Source: an uncultured Treponema sp.
Lineage (GTDB): Bacteria; Spirochaetota; Spirochaetia; Treponematales; Treponemataceae
Length of the DNA: 34,819 nucleotides
Direction of reading: 5' to 3'
NCBI GenBank assembly: GCA_934718065.1
Contig: CAKUZR010000018.1
Coordinates: 1 to 34,819 of the forward strand
Shown: positions 7,198 to 18,000 of the stretch, piece after piece
Layout: each line of letters starts with the position of its first letter
How positions within the stretch are numbered: the stretch's first letter is position 1
Made by a program: the position numbers and the translations under genes
Notes under the pieces: generated by a model
The model's input: only the letters and a program-made list of their open reading frames with translations
What the model was told of the DNA's origin: nothing
Database searches by the model: none

Positions 7198-8668
7198 CTG
7201 GCTTCATCGCTGTCATATATTCGCGAAGCTTGCGGCCAACAACTTCAATAGGATGGTTGCGGATTTCTGCGTTTACAGCAACAAGCTCTGTGTTGTTTAC
7301 GCTTGTGTCCTTCAGCTCAAGGCCTTTTCCGATTACATCTGTGTGGATGTTCGGCATAAATTCTTTTGCCATAAGCGGAGCGGCAACGCGGCTGAACAAG
7401 TAGCATCCGTATTCTGCTGTGTCGGAAATTACGCGGTTCATTTCGTAAAGGCGTTTGCGGTCGATAAGGTTCGCGATGAGCGGAACTTCGTGGAGCGACT
7501 CGTAGTATGCGCTTTCCGGCTTGATTCCTGCGTCAACCATTGTTTCAAATGCAAGTTCGCAGCCAGCTTTTACCATTGCAACAAGAAGAATTCCCTTGTC
7601 AAAATATTCCTGCTCAGAAATTTCTTCTTTTGATTCTGGAGTTGATTCAAACGGAAGCTTTCCGGTTTCTTCGCGCCATGTAAGAAGATCGTGGTCTTTG
7701 TTAGCCCAGTCCTTCATCATTGTTGAAGAGAATTTTCCGGAAATAATATCATCCATGTGCTTCTGGTAAAGCGGAGTAAGAAGCTTTTTAATCTGCTTTG
7801 AAAGCTCGTTCGCCTTGATTTTTGCAGGATTTGAAAGACGGTCCATCATATTTGTGATTCCGCCCCATTTCAAGGCTTCAGAAATTACGTTCCATCCGTG
7901 CATCAAAAGTTTTGTAGCGTATTCCGGGGCAATTCCTTCGCTTACCATTTTGTCGTAGCAAACGATTGTTCCAGCCTGGAGCATACCGCACAAAATTGTC
8001 TGCTCGCCCATAAGGTCAGATTTTACTTCCGCAACAAATGAAGATTCCAGAACGCCGGCTTTGCTTCCGCCCATTCCTACTGCAAGAGCTTTTGCGTAAG
8101 CCCAGCCCTTTCCTTCAGGGTCGTTGTTCGGGTGAACAGCGATAAGGTCTGGAACACCGAATCCGCGCTGGAATTCGTGGTAAACTTCAGTTCCCGGTCC
8201 TTTTGGCGCGCACATTACAACAGTAATATCCGGGCGAATCTGCATTCCTTCCTCAATCATGTTGAATCCGTGGCTGTACCACAATGCAGAGCCGTGCTTC
8301 ATTCTTTTCATAACTTCTGTGATTACAGGAGTGTGCTGCTTGTCCGGAGTAAGGTTTCCAACAAGGTCAGCAGTTGGAATCATTTCATCGTAAGTTCCAA
8401 CTTTAAATCCGTTTTCAGTTGCGTTTTTCCAAGACTGGCGTTTTTCAGTGATTGCAGATTCGCGCAATGCGTAGCTAACGTCGAGCCCTGAGTCGCGGAG
8501 GCAAAGCCCCTGGTTCAAACCCTGAGCGCCGCATCCAACGATTACAATTTTCTTGCCTTTAAGAGCTTTTACTCCGTCTGCAAATTCTTCCTTAGCCATT
8601 GAGCGGCAGTGTCCAAGCTGAAGTCTAGCTTCACGCCATGGAATTGAATTAAAATAATTGTTGCCCAT
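7190..8668 (-). CDS. ilvC: Ketol-acid reductoisomerase, class II
   Basis: This 492-residue enzyme performs the isomerisation and NADPH-dependent reduction of acetolactate or acetohydroxybutyrate in valine, leucine and isoleucine synthesis. The nucleotide-binding loop is [11 protein letters not shown] (44-54), and Arg69 plus the RQS at 77-79 fit the NADPH-specific pattern. Its length and similarity throughout to the Escherichia coli protein (the N-terminus reads [18 protein letters not shown]) mark it as the long class II form with a duplicated C-terminal helical domain, rather than the short form of about 330 residues. An AGAGG precedes the ATG. It stands alone: no ilvB, ilvN, ilvD or leu genes are adjacent. 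Hairpin clusters lie on both sides, one of them inside the predicted leader. Confidence 0.95.
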   Translation of the reverse strand: MGNNYFNSIPWREARLQLGHCRSMAKEEFADGVKALKGKKIVIVGCGAQGLNQGLCLRDSGLDVSYALRESAITEKRQSWKNATENGFKVGTYDEMIPTADLVGNLTPDKQHTPVITEVMKRMKHGSALWYSHGFNMIEEGMQIRPDITVVMCAPKGPGTEVYHEFQRGFGVPDLIAVHPNNDPEGKGWAYAKALAVGMGGSKAGVLESSFVAEVKSDLMGEQTILCGMLQAGTIVCYDKMVSEGIAPEYATKLLMHGWNVISEALKWGGITNMMDRLSNPAKIKANELSKQIKKLLTPLYQKHMDDIISGKFSSTMMKDWANKDHDLLTWREETGKLPFESTPESKEEISEQEYFDKGILLVAMVKAGCELAFETMVDAGIKPESAYYESLHEVPLIANLIDRKRLYEMNRVISDTAEYGCYLFSRVAAPLMAKEFMPNIHTDVIGKGLELKDTSVNNTELVAVNAEIRNHPIEVVGRKLREYMTAMKPVL

Positions 8669-8699
8669 TTTATACCTCTAAAAATATTTTTTCTTTTTT

Positions 8700-8822
8700 G
8701 GGCGTTCCCAAAAATCTCGCTCTGCTCAATTTTTGGTCGCTATGTCCGGGGTTTCATTGCTTCACTTCGCTTTGCTCCGTTCCGCAACAAGCCTTCGGCT
8801 TGCCCCTTCCAGCGCTAACGCT
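8700..8822. repeat. GGGCGTTCCC-type hairpin cluster in the ilvC leader
   Basis: Read on the plus strand it starts GGGCGTTCCC and has a hairpin with arms CCAAAAAT / ATTTTTGG (8708-8715/8729-8736), then TCGCTATGTCCGG. After a purine-poor stretch come the hairpins CAAGCC-TTC-GGCTTG (8788-8802) and AGCG-CTAA-CGCT (8811-8822). It resembles intergenic repeats with a GGGCGTTCCC head and a CTAACGC tail that I recall from Bacteroidetes and spirochaete genomes, though I cannot verify that here. It lies between the ilvC promoter candidate and the ilvC start, so it would be transcribed in the leader. Confidence 0.6.
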
Positions 8823-8848
8823 TTTTATGCCTTCATTCTAAACATTTA

Positions 8849-8878
8849 TTCATATTGCGTAAACTGAAATAATTTCAA
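8849..8878 (-). promoter_or_regulatory. Candidate promoter of ilvC
   Basis: On the minus strand TTGAAA (8878-8873) and TATGAA (8854-8849) are 18 bases apart. The resulting leader of about 170 bases would contain the hairpin cluster at 8700-8822. The surroundings are very AT-rich, so other boxes are possible. Confidence 0.35.
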
Positions 8879-9004
8879 TATATTGTTGAATTTATTGCAA
8901 TATTGATTTTGGCTTAACCAGCGAAATCTTAATTAAAAATTCTTTGCTTTATTTTAAAAACGGGTGGAAAATATAAGATAGCATAAAAAGTTACGGAGCG
9001 GTCA

Positions 9005-12000
9005 ATGTCTGAATATTTGAAAAAATCATTGCTATTTTCTTCTATTATATTTTCTTCATTTGTGTTTTTGTTTTCCTGCTCGGTTGGGCTGGGCGAATCT
9101 GTTGACACAGAAGTTCCAAAAGTTGAAATAACTTATCCGCCAGCTTCGCGCGCTGTTCGCGACTGGTTTTTGCTTGCGGGAACTTGTTCTGACGACAAAG
9201 GCGTGGATTCAATTACTGTTTCCGCGGAAAATATTTCCACGAATGAAACTGTTGAATTCGGCACAGTTTCTCCGGCAAAAGACGGTTCGTGGTCAATAAG
9301 AATCAATGAAAAAGACGAGAACGGAAATTTCAGGCTGAAAGACGGAACTTACACTTTCTGCGCAATTGCAAAGGATTCTTCAACGCAGAATTCCGCCCCG
9401 AACTACAGAACTTTGGAAATTGACAATACTCCTCCGGTTTTTGTTATTAAAAATCCTGGAACAACCAATGGAAGTGCGCCGGCTTCATTCGGTTCAATTT
9501 TAAAGGTTGTTGGAGCGGCTGCCGACGAGCACGAAATTTATGAGCTTGTGCTTTCAGTTTATGATTCCGCGGATATGACCGGCGAGCCTAAGGCGGTTCT
9601 TTCTGAAAAAAATGTTGACAAGACTGATGGAATCAACGTTACTCTTGCGCGCTATAATATTGATGTTGAAAATGATCCGTCAAAGGCGGACGAGCTTCAT
9701 ACCAATTATGTGAAACTCTACGATGTTACTGGCGGCGGCGACCAGCAGTTCTATGCTTCGGTTACGCTTAAGGATTCCGCGGAAGTCTGGCAGGATTCTA
9801 AAAAATCCCAGGCCGATTCAATTGGAAATTCAACGGACGGCGCGCTTTACCTGAATGATTCTGTTTACGACAAGTTGATGGGAAAAAATTCTGAATATAA
9901 GCTTACTGCCGCTGATTTCATGAAGCTTTTGAACGGAACATTCAGTTCTTCTGCAAGTTCTGCGGACAGAAGCGCGGTTTCGTCTTCGGGCGGCGTTCTG
10001 GATGAAAAAACTCAGGCTGAAATTTTAAATATTCTTTCTGCAAACCGTACGGACACTTTAAAAAATCCGGTTGCATTCAAGCTGAATAAAGACGCGAATC
10101 CTTCCTATGAAATAATGGGCTTTTCGTTCAAGAGCGGCGACATCGCAACGTTCGGCTCTCACAAGGCGGCAAAGCAAAGCTCGCTTACTTTCAAGGCTTC
10201 CGCAGGGCGCGACGGAACTTCTGTAAAACCTTCTTCGCTGAAAGTTTATTTGTTCGGCCCTTACGATTCATGCACGGCTGAAACTCTTGAAAAAATCCGC
10301 ACAGAACCGGAATCTTTCTACGAATCTTCAATGAAAGAGGCGGAAAAAGCCGCGAAAAATTCTATGGGGGGGGGTAACCCGACTGAAGAGCTTGTGGCGG
10401 GTTTTGCAACTGCAAGAATAATTGCGGATTATTCAGAAAGCGGCGCAAGCTCAACGGAAACTTTTACTGAATCAATTGAGCTTCCAAATACAATCACAAA
10501 GGGAAAATTTTATGCGCTTGCGGCAAGCGGTGAAGACATTGACGGACTTTCTCTTGCAACTCAGAATTATTACGGATTTGTAGGCGAATCAGCAGGAACT
10601 CCGCCTTCTGTTCTGATTGATGGTTTTGAGGACGGAAAAATGGCGAATGATCTGGGAATCGTTAAAATTTCCGGAACTTTGTCTTCTGATGAAACGGAGA
10701 TTGCCGGAGTAACTTATTCAATTTCTGTGCGTGATGAAATCAGCGCGAAAACAGTTGGAAAAATCTCTGGAGATGCGGAGCTTTCTTTTGGCGGAAACAA
10801 ACTTTCTGCGGCGTGGAAAATCGCGGATATTCAAAAAGGTTCTGTTTCTTTGGAGGAAGGCTATTCATCGTGCGTGCCGAAAGACGGCGAGCGTTTTAAA
10901 TATACGGTTACAGTTTCCGGAAAAGATGTCACCGGGCTGGAGTCAAAAGACACAAAATCGTTTGAAATAGACAAGAAAAAGCCGGAAATAAAAATAAACG
11001 ATGTTTCTCCGGTTGCGAAAAAAGAAACGGATTCAAGCACCGGCAAGTCAAAATACATTGTAAATGGAAAAATTAAATTTTCAGCGGTTGTAACAGACAC
11101 GAATTTGCTAAGCGTTAAGGCTTTTGTTTCGGATACGGCTGGAAATAACAAAGAGCTGTACAGCGGCGGAAATTCCACAGTTGAGGCGGAATTTGACACA
11201 ACAGAATTCAAGGATGAAGGCTTTCTGACTTTTTCTGTTACGGCGGAAGATTCAGCGGGAAATATTTCGGTTTCGGAAAGAAAGGATGTTTTTGTAAGCC
11301 AGGTGACGGACAATCCGGTTGTGAATTTTACGAACGGAACGCTTTCTTCGGACGGAATTTCAAGCTGGGACAACATTTCAAACGGAAAAAATGTGTTCGG
11401 AATTGAAAACAATAACTCCGCGAACTTTTCTTTGACGGATGATGACGGAATTGATTCTGTGGTTGTTTCTGTTTACGACGAGAATAATAAACTTATTGGC
11501 TCGGAAGGCGCGCTTTCAATCGAAACCGCCCAGATTCAGAAGCAGGAAAATTCCAAGAATGCGGCGGAAAACGCGGCAAATCCTGTTCGTTACGAAGCCG
11601 GCGGAAGCACAACTTATTCAGTTTCGTATGTTCTTCCTAAGGCGGCCGGAAAATACAAGATTAAAATAGAAGTTTCTGACACAGAAAATTCCGAGGCGGG
11701 CGATGCAAACAAAAAATGGCATTCTTCTGCTGCGAAAGGCTATATTCTTGTGAGCGAAGGAAATATTTCAATTTCGTTTGTGGATATAACAAACAATACT
11801 TGCCAGGTGAAGGCCGGCGCAAACCATAAAATTGAAGGAACTGTAAGCCTTTCAACCCTTGAAAAACTGAAAAGCCTTGAACGCTTTGTCGGCGTGAAGA
11901 AAACTGATGAAAGCGGCGCTGCGACTTGGAGCCAGTCGGGTTCGGCCTCTTCAAAATATCCGTTCGACGCTTTGGAAACTGATGAAACAAAAAAGATAAC

Positions 12001-15000
12001 GGTTGAGCAAGCCAACGGAAGACTAAAATGGACGGACACGCTTCCTGGAGCAAGCATAGCAGACGGCGAGCGGCATTTCTTCTATAAAGCGACCGGCATT
12101 GACGGAAATTCCGCGGTAATTGAGCTTATTTGTTATGGCGACGGAATCGCTCCAAAAGTTATAAATAGGACGGATTTTTCAAAATGGAATAAGTCAACGG
12201 CTGTAAAGCTTTCTGTGCTTGCCGCGGACCTAGATGGCTTTGAGCCGAGCGGAATTGCAAATGTGAAATATTCATATAAAAAAGGTGAAACGGACTTTTC
12301 CGGGGAACTTGCACGTGGAAACAAAAAATACACTGCGGATGGAAAAGAGGATGATAAATCTGGAACTTATTATGAATATTCAACTACAGTGGATTTTGAT
12401 GAAGGTTCAACAAGCATTTCAATTAAGACAGAAGACAATGTTGGAAATTCCGCGGAAATAGGACCGTTTGAGGTAAAAGTTGACACAGCAGCACCGGAAA
12501 AGAAAGAACTTAAAATTGACGCGAATCTTTTCAAGAAAAATACGGACTCTGTTCAGGTTTCGTATGCGTTCAGCGACTTAACAAGCGGCATTTCAAAAAT
12601 TGAATTCTGCACGAACAGGAATTTTAATTCAGATGATAAAACTTATAAACCTGTTGAATGTTCCGGGCTTAAAGATTATGGAACTGCGGAAGCGCTGAAA
12701 ACTGAAGAAATTTCGCTTGCCGGCTTAAAAGACGGAGAATATAAAATCTATGCAAGGGCAACTGATGTTGCGGGAAATGTTTCTGATATAGAAGAAACCG
12801 GCTCGTTCGTTGTTGACACAACTGCGCCGGTGGTAAAAATAACTTCGCATACAAAAGCTGGAACAGAAAAAAACGATCAGTCTGCGCTTAATAAAATTGT
12901 AACTTTCAGCGGAACGGTTAGCGATGCAAATGTTGACACTTCAAAAAAGCCTGTTCTGCAGTATTACAACAGCGGATGGAAAAATGTAGAGGTTAGCAGT
13001 TATACTATCGATGGACAGACTTGGTCTTTGACTTTCGGCACTTCAACAGAACCTCTTGTTACTGTATATGGAACTGTTGCATTCCAGGTTGCGTTTACGG
13101 ACAAGGCTGGAAACACAAATCTTCTTACAAAAGAGCCAGCTGAAGGTTACGAATACTGGTTTAAGGTTGACCAAAATGCTGACCGCCCGGTGATTACATT
13201 CAGCGATATTTCTGATTTTGAAGGCTCTGTTGTTAGCCGCAGCAGCTTCAAAGGCTTTGTAAGCGATGATGACGGCGATGTAAAAGGCTTGTGGTATATT
13301 GCTTCAAGCAAGTATGACAGCTCGAAACTGCCTTCTGCAAGCGATGCTGGAAAAGAAGTTAATGGCTGGAAACCGATTTCTGTTGCCGCAACAACTGGCG
13401 ACTGGGAGATTACGCTTGAAGAAGAAGGTGAAAATTCTTTTGAATTCTGCGCGGTTGACAGTGTAGGAACTGTTTTTGATACAAAGGGAAATTCAAGAGT
13501 ATTTTTGAAAATCGGAAACAGCCTGCAAGGCGCTCCGCAGAGTATAAAATTCACTTATGATAAAACTCCGCCGGTAGTAAAACTTTCTTATGCGCACGGA
13601 GCTAAAACTTCTGTTCCAAGCGAATTTTCTAATGCCAGCAGCGTTTTCGGCGTGAACGAATATCTTTATGTAAAGGCGGAAATCACGGAAAACGTCGGGC
13701 TTGCGGCAGAAAATCCGCTCGTTCTTGAGCTTGGCGGCGTAAAGCAAACTGTCACAGCGACTTTGGTTCAAGAAGAAGGCAAATCTCCGTACTATAAATT
13801 TGCCGGAATTCCAATAAAAGGAATGACGAGCGGCAGCCTTCAGATTGCGGTTACTGCAAAAGACAAGGCTGGAAATGAAGGAAAGGGCATTGAGCAGATT
13901 ACAATTGACACAGAAGCCCCGACAATAAAAATTGTGTCGCCAACAACTGCTGTAAGCGACGCTGTTACAGGCTCTGTTACAATAAAAGGCATTGCGCAGG
14001 ACAACGCTTCTTCTGTAAGCAAAATTCAATATTTGATTCCAACGGTTGACCAGGCTAAATCGCCAGGAGAAATTTCATCAGGCTGGAAGGAAGTTGGAAA
14101 TTCCGGCTCGTGGGAAATTCAGTTTGCAAGCGGCGCGGTGGAAAGCTCTGACAGTCTTTTGTATTATGTGGATGCAAAAGAAGGCGAAAACCATCTCTAT
14201 GCGGTTGAATCATTTGGTGCAGAAGGCGAAAACATCTGGAAAGTTCCGATTTATTTCAAGGTTTCTGATTCTTGCGGAAACGAGGCAATCCGCACAACTG
14301 ATAAGGATGGAAAAGCGCTTTACGTTCTTGTTGACCCGGAAGGCGGAAAACCTAAGGTCTGGGTAAATTCTCCGGAGGAAGATTCCACAACAAGCGGCCT
14401 TGTTACCGTTTATGGCGGCGCAAGCGACGATGTTTCTGTTGCAAGGGTTGAACTTCAGTTTGATGCGAATGGCGATGGAAAAATTGATTTCGATGATTTC
14501 ACTGTGATAAATGATAATTCTGGAGTTTGGGCTGGAACGGCTGTTAAGGAAAATTTGAAAGGAAGCGGCAATGACTGGTACATTCTTGCGAACGGCACAA
14601 ACAGCTGGAAAGTTCCGGTTGACACAGACAAAATCGCAGCTTCTTCTGACGGTAAAAAATTCATATTCAGAGTTCGGGCTTTTGACGGCGAGGAAAAAAC
14701 CCGCGACTGGTCAAATGTGGTAACTGTAAAAATAGACAGTGAAGTTCCTGTTATAAAAGACCTGAAAGTTGTTCAGTTCGGCAAAGGCGTAATTGCTGAT
14801 TCTTCTACCGTAAGCGGCTTGACTCCTGTTTCAGAGCGCGAATATCTTTCTGGAATGTACATAAGCAACATAATGGAAACGGCGAACGGCACATTCTATC
14901 TTGTTGGAACGATTACAGACAATTCTTGTGTAGAAAGCGTAACCTTTGAAAAACAGACAACAGCTTCCTCGGTGAACAATATTGACTTGGGGCTTGAAAA

Positions 15001-18000
15001 TGTTTCAGATAATTCAGACTCTAAATATAATCTTTGTGTTCCGCTGAAAACTGATGTAAGCGGCCAGATAAATTACATTATAAAAGCGAATGACGGCAAT
15101 ACTGGAGAAACATCGCAGTCGGTTGTGATAAATATTGACTCAACAAAACCTGGAATGTACACAACTGGCGGCGCGGAATCTGAAAGTATCGGCAGCAATT
15201 TGCGCCTTAAGTCGCTTGGAAAAAATCTTGGCACAGAATCTGGAAATTCTACGGTTGTGAACAGCGACGGTTACTTTACTTTTGGAGACACAGTGAGCGA
15301 AGCTGGAAGCGGACTTGCGTTCGTTGTGGCAGTTTTTGAACGTTCAGGCACAGTTGGCGGCAGGCGAATTTACAACCCGATGAAGAAAGATACAAAACTT
15401 TCACTTGCTGAAAATGAAACAGAAGCTTCTGCCAGCGGAAAACCGTATATTTCTGACGAAGGTTTTGCAGTTCAGAGCTTTGATGTTGAACGGCAGAGCG
15501 AGGATTCAATTCAGTCTGCGAAATTTGCGGAATCCGCGAACGCCGCGTTCATTCAGAAAGGCGGGCTTGTGCGTATTGCAGGAACTTACTGCCTGATAAC
15601 AGACTTTGATTCTTCTGCAGGAAAAATAACGCTTTCAAAATCTGTTTCTGACAAATTCACAAAGGCGGAAATTATTTTTGGCCAGGTTATAGACCATCAG
15701 ATTGTGGAAACTTTCAAGCCTGACGGAACAGTTGAAAACGATGACGGCGATGGAATGTGCGAAACAATCAGGCAGCTTGGCGCAAGCTACACGTGGACGG
15801 CAAGCGTTGATTCAACAAATATTCCGGATGGCCCGGTTACAGTTCACGTTGTGGCGATTGACAATGCTGGAAACACTAACTGCGGCTCGATAGCCACAAA
15901 AGTTGAAAACAACCGTCCGCGGATTGCAAAAGTTATGCTTGCAACCGACTTGAACGGAAACGGAAAATTTGACTACGATGCAAGCTCTGCTCCTGTAACC
16001 GGCGATACCACAGAAACTTTGAATAAGCGCACTTCGGACGGCGCGGCGTTTGGTGAATTCAGTTTCTATTCAGGAATGAAAAAAGAGAGCACAAACTTGC
16101 TTTCTGAAGTTGAACTTGGGTCAAAAGACTTTAAAGTTATTGAAAAACTTGCTGTTCTTCCGGAATTTGTTGGTGGAAACGGCAATATTGGCTATATTTT
16201 AAAAACAGCCGCTAATTCTAGCAGTTTAGATTCTTCTTCAAAGGCTGAAGGTTCTGTTACAAATTTGACGGCGAAGAGTGAGCTTGTTGCTGGCGGAAAA
16301 TTTGCGAATAAATCAACGAATCCTTCCGGCGTAACATATAAAGATTTGATTTCTGAAAAAGGCGGAATTGTGCTGGATTCTGTTTCAAGTGGATATTTGA
16401 GCTTTACGTTCTGGGATTCAACGGAAGAAACAACGCCTGGTACAGACAGCCAGTGGGCGCATTTGAAGATTCCTGTAACAGTTTTAAGCGAAGAAACTGA
16501 AAAGCCTGTGCCAGCGATTTCGCCGTTCTACTGGAACAGCAAAACAGACAACAGCGTTAAAACGGATTCGGACGGCAATGTTCTTGGCCACATCGAGCTT
16601 GAAGCCGACTTGACTTCAGAAATTATTGAGGCTTACGGCGATTCTTCTTCAATGAAAAAGCCGAAAGTTTCCGGAAAAATCAAGATTGAAGGAACTGTAA
16701 AGGATAACGTAAGGCTAGGCTCTATTTCAATGGGATTTGACGGCTTGTTTGAGGCTGCAACAATTGCAACATACAAAAATGGCGACTGGACTAATTCAGA
16801 GTTGCCAAATGGCGTGGAATCAGTTGAAGTAAAAGACGTTTATATCAGCCAGGCAGGCCACGAAGCAAAATTCACGGTTGTTGTAGACACAGAAAAACTT
16901 ACAGGCGTTGCAGCCAAAGGCAAGAGCATTACAGTTTCCGCAACCGACTGGAAAACCAACACAAGCGCAGCCAGTACAGCCCAAACAACAGCCGCCGCTA
17001 AAACCGCGCTGTATATAGTTGATGTTGTGCCGTATGTTACGGGGGTTGGAACGGATTTGAGTGAATTCTACCGAAGCGCGCCGAGTGTTTATGCCCGTAC
17101 TGCAAGAGGAAAATATCCAGTTAATGAAAATGAAACAATAACGTTGAAAGGATTTAATCTTGGCACTTCTCCAAAAGTTGAATTGTCTGGAGTCGAACTT
17201 GTGATGAATGGCTCAGGTTTGTCTTATAATATTGGTGAAGTTGCAAAATCAGGAAAGCTTGAAGTAACTGTTTCTGGAATAAAAGCGTTGAATAATCTTA
17301 ACAGTGATTCAGCTGAGTACAATAAACAGCCGAACGGCGTAAACAACAATACTCTTAACGATAATCTTGAATTCGATGTATGGGAATTCAAGGCTGCGGC
17401 TACAGCGAAAAATGGTCCGATTTTGCAACCGCACATGAAAGTTTCTCCGACTGGGCAGCTGGGATTCTCTTATGCGAATGCGACATTGTATTTTAATATG
17501 CCTGGTGTGGCTTCAGATGGAACTTCTTATGCTCAGACTCCGTTTGGAAGAAACTTTGGTGGCTTTACACAAAATGCGTTCGCTTATGATTCTGCGGGCA
17601 ATGCCTACGGTGTTGCGTTGTGTCCTGATACATCCGGAGAAGCTGGCATGAGTGCAAACCTTCAGTTCTTCTCTAGAACAAGTGCTTTGGACGGAAACGA
17701 AGGCGGCGGTGATTTGAATAACAACTATTACAATCAGACTAATGCACGTCGTATTGAAAATACATCAATAAAATTGGATGGAAGTTCAATAACTCAGAAC
17801 ATCAATCGAATTCTTTCTCCAAGCATGGCGACTTATACAGAAAATGGAACGACTTATGTTTATGTTGCATATTATGATGAGCTTTCAAGACAGGTTCGTT
17901 TCCGTGTTGGTTCTGTAGGAACGTCTGAAAATAATATTGGCATGGGACTTGTTGATTTGGCTGGTTCTGGAGTAACAGGTCGTGTGGATGGAAGTAATGA

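Noticed and set aside
8840..9004. AT-rich gap with small inverted repeats as a possible replication origin
   Set aside because: There are no DnaA boxes in array, and no dnaA, dnaN or gyrase genes nearby.
10861..11412. Minus-strand frame of 183 codons inside the giant lipoprotein gene
   Set aside because: It is a shadow of the Ser/Thr/Glu-rich plus-strand frame; the Ser/Phe/Pro-rich peptide has no family features.
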